A model generated the notes under the pieces. The model did not search any database. It was not told where the DNA came from and saw nothing but the letters and a program-made list of their open reading frames with translations. A stretch of 64,000 nt of DNA from positions 1,222,712 to 1,286,711 of the forward strand of contig VZDJ01007749.1 of NCBI GenBank assembly GCA_008694505.1, written 5' to 3'. Position numbers and translations under genes: made by a program. Shown here piece after piece: positions 63,769 to 64,000 of this stretch (position 1 is its first letter; the number at the start of each line of letters is the position of its first letter). Source of the stretch: Cyanoderma ruficeps (lineage: Eukaryota > Chordata > Aves > Passeriformes > Timaliidae).

Positions 63769-64000
63769 GGTTGCTTCAGATCAGAGATATACACCGGGTG
63801 TTATATCTGGTAGAAAAGTGGTAGTTGTCACTCATGCCTGGATGCAGTCCCTGATGCAGTCATGCATGCAAACACATGGAAAATACTCTAGTCTGGTAGG
63901 ACACATGTCATTCACTGTCTCAAGGCAAACACATGGGAGCTTGCTTTGTGTATTTAGATCTATGCAGATTTTTTTAAATTTTTCATACAAAAAGCTCTAT
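63769..64000. other. window end, nothing recognised
   Basis: 232 bases without a recognisable feature; the overlapping words GATGCAGTC recur near 63842 and 63855. Confidence 0.5.

Overview
The window reads as about 64 kb of AT-rich vertebrate nuclear DNA, most likely from a songbird (Passeriformes). No host protein-coding gene can be supported. The bird assignment rests on the repeats: fragments of CR1 LINEs with the avian 3' ending (ATTCTATG-type octamers next to a CCTTCCAACCCAAACC-like block), and long terminal repeats (LTRs) of endogenous retroviruses whose sequence I recognise from passerine genomes. There are no Alu, B1 or L1-like sequences, no bacterial-style gene packing, and no operons, ribosome sites, CRISPR arrays or rRNA. 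Family names come from recall, not from a database search. The open reading frames outside the transposons are about the length expected by chance in AT-rich DNA (roughly 140 codons at most over six frames).

Layout. 1-12.0 kb is unique non-coding DNA, with one pair of ~70-85 bp direct repeats 1.09 kb apart (8.84 and 9.92 kb) and a stretch that looks like conserved non-coding DNA (10.9-12.5 kb). A small CR1 relic lies at 12.03 kb. At 16.9-18.6 kb a minus-strand CR1 is split by a 780-bp solo LTR (17185-17964). 18.6-25.2 kb is unique sequence with low-complexity patches. 25.2-27.8 kb holds two unrelated plus-strand LTRs; the second contains degenerate internal tandem units. A short CR1 tail is at 31.4 kb. 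A minus-strand LTR with a visible TATA box and poly(A) signal is at 34.56-35.04 kb. A GC-richer, unassigned promoter-like patch is at 38.3-38.9 kb. At 46.4-47.1 kb there is a minus-strand fragment of retroviral pol (integrase), inactivated by loss of the catalytic glutamate and of the C-terminal domain. An LTR 3' part ends at 51242, followed by a CR1 fragment (51.9-52.7 kb, minus) and another (53.9-54.3 kb, plus). 54.3-63.5 kb is unique, with a near-perfect hairpin at 58.63 kb. An LTR 3' end is at 63.5-63.77 kb.

Interpretation. This is intergenic or deep-intronic sequence whose main content is a fossil record of CR1 retroposition and at least six separate retroviral insertions, mostly reduced to LTRs. 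The elements do not form a pathway, and I found no convincing novel biological system. The observations most worth checking are the nested CR1/LTR with no abutting target-site duplication, the integrase with Gly in place of the catalytic Glu next to a splice-acceptor-like tract, the 1.09-kb-spaced direct repeats, the 58.6-kb hairpin, and the candidate conserved non-coding block.
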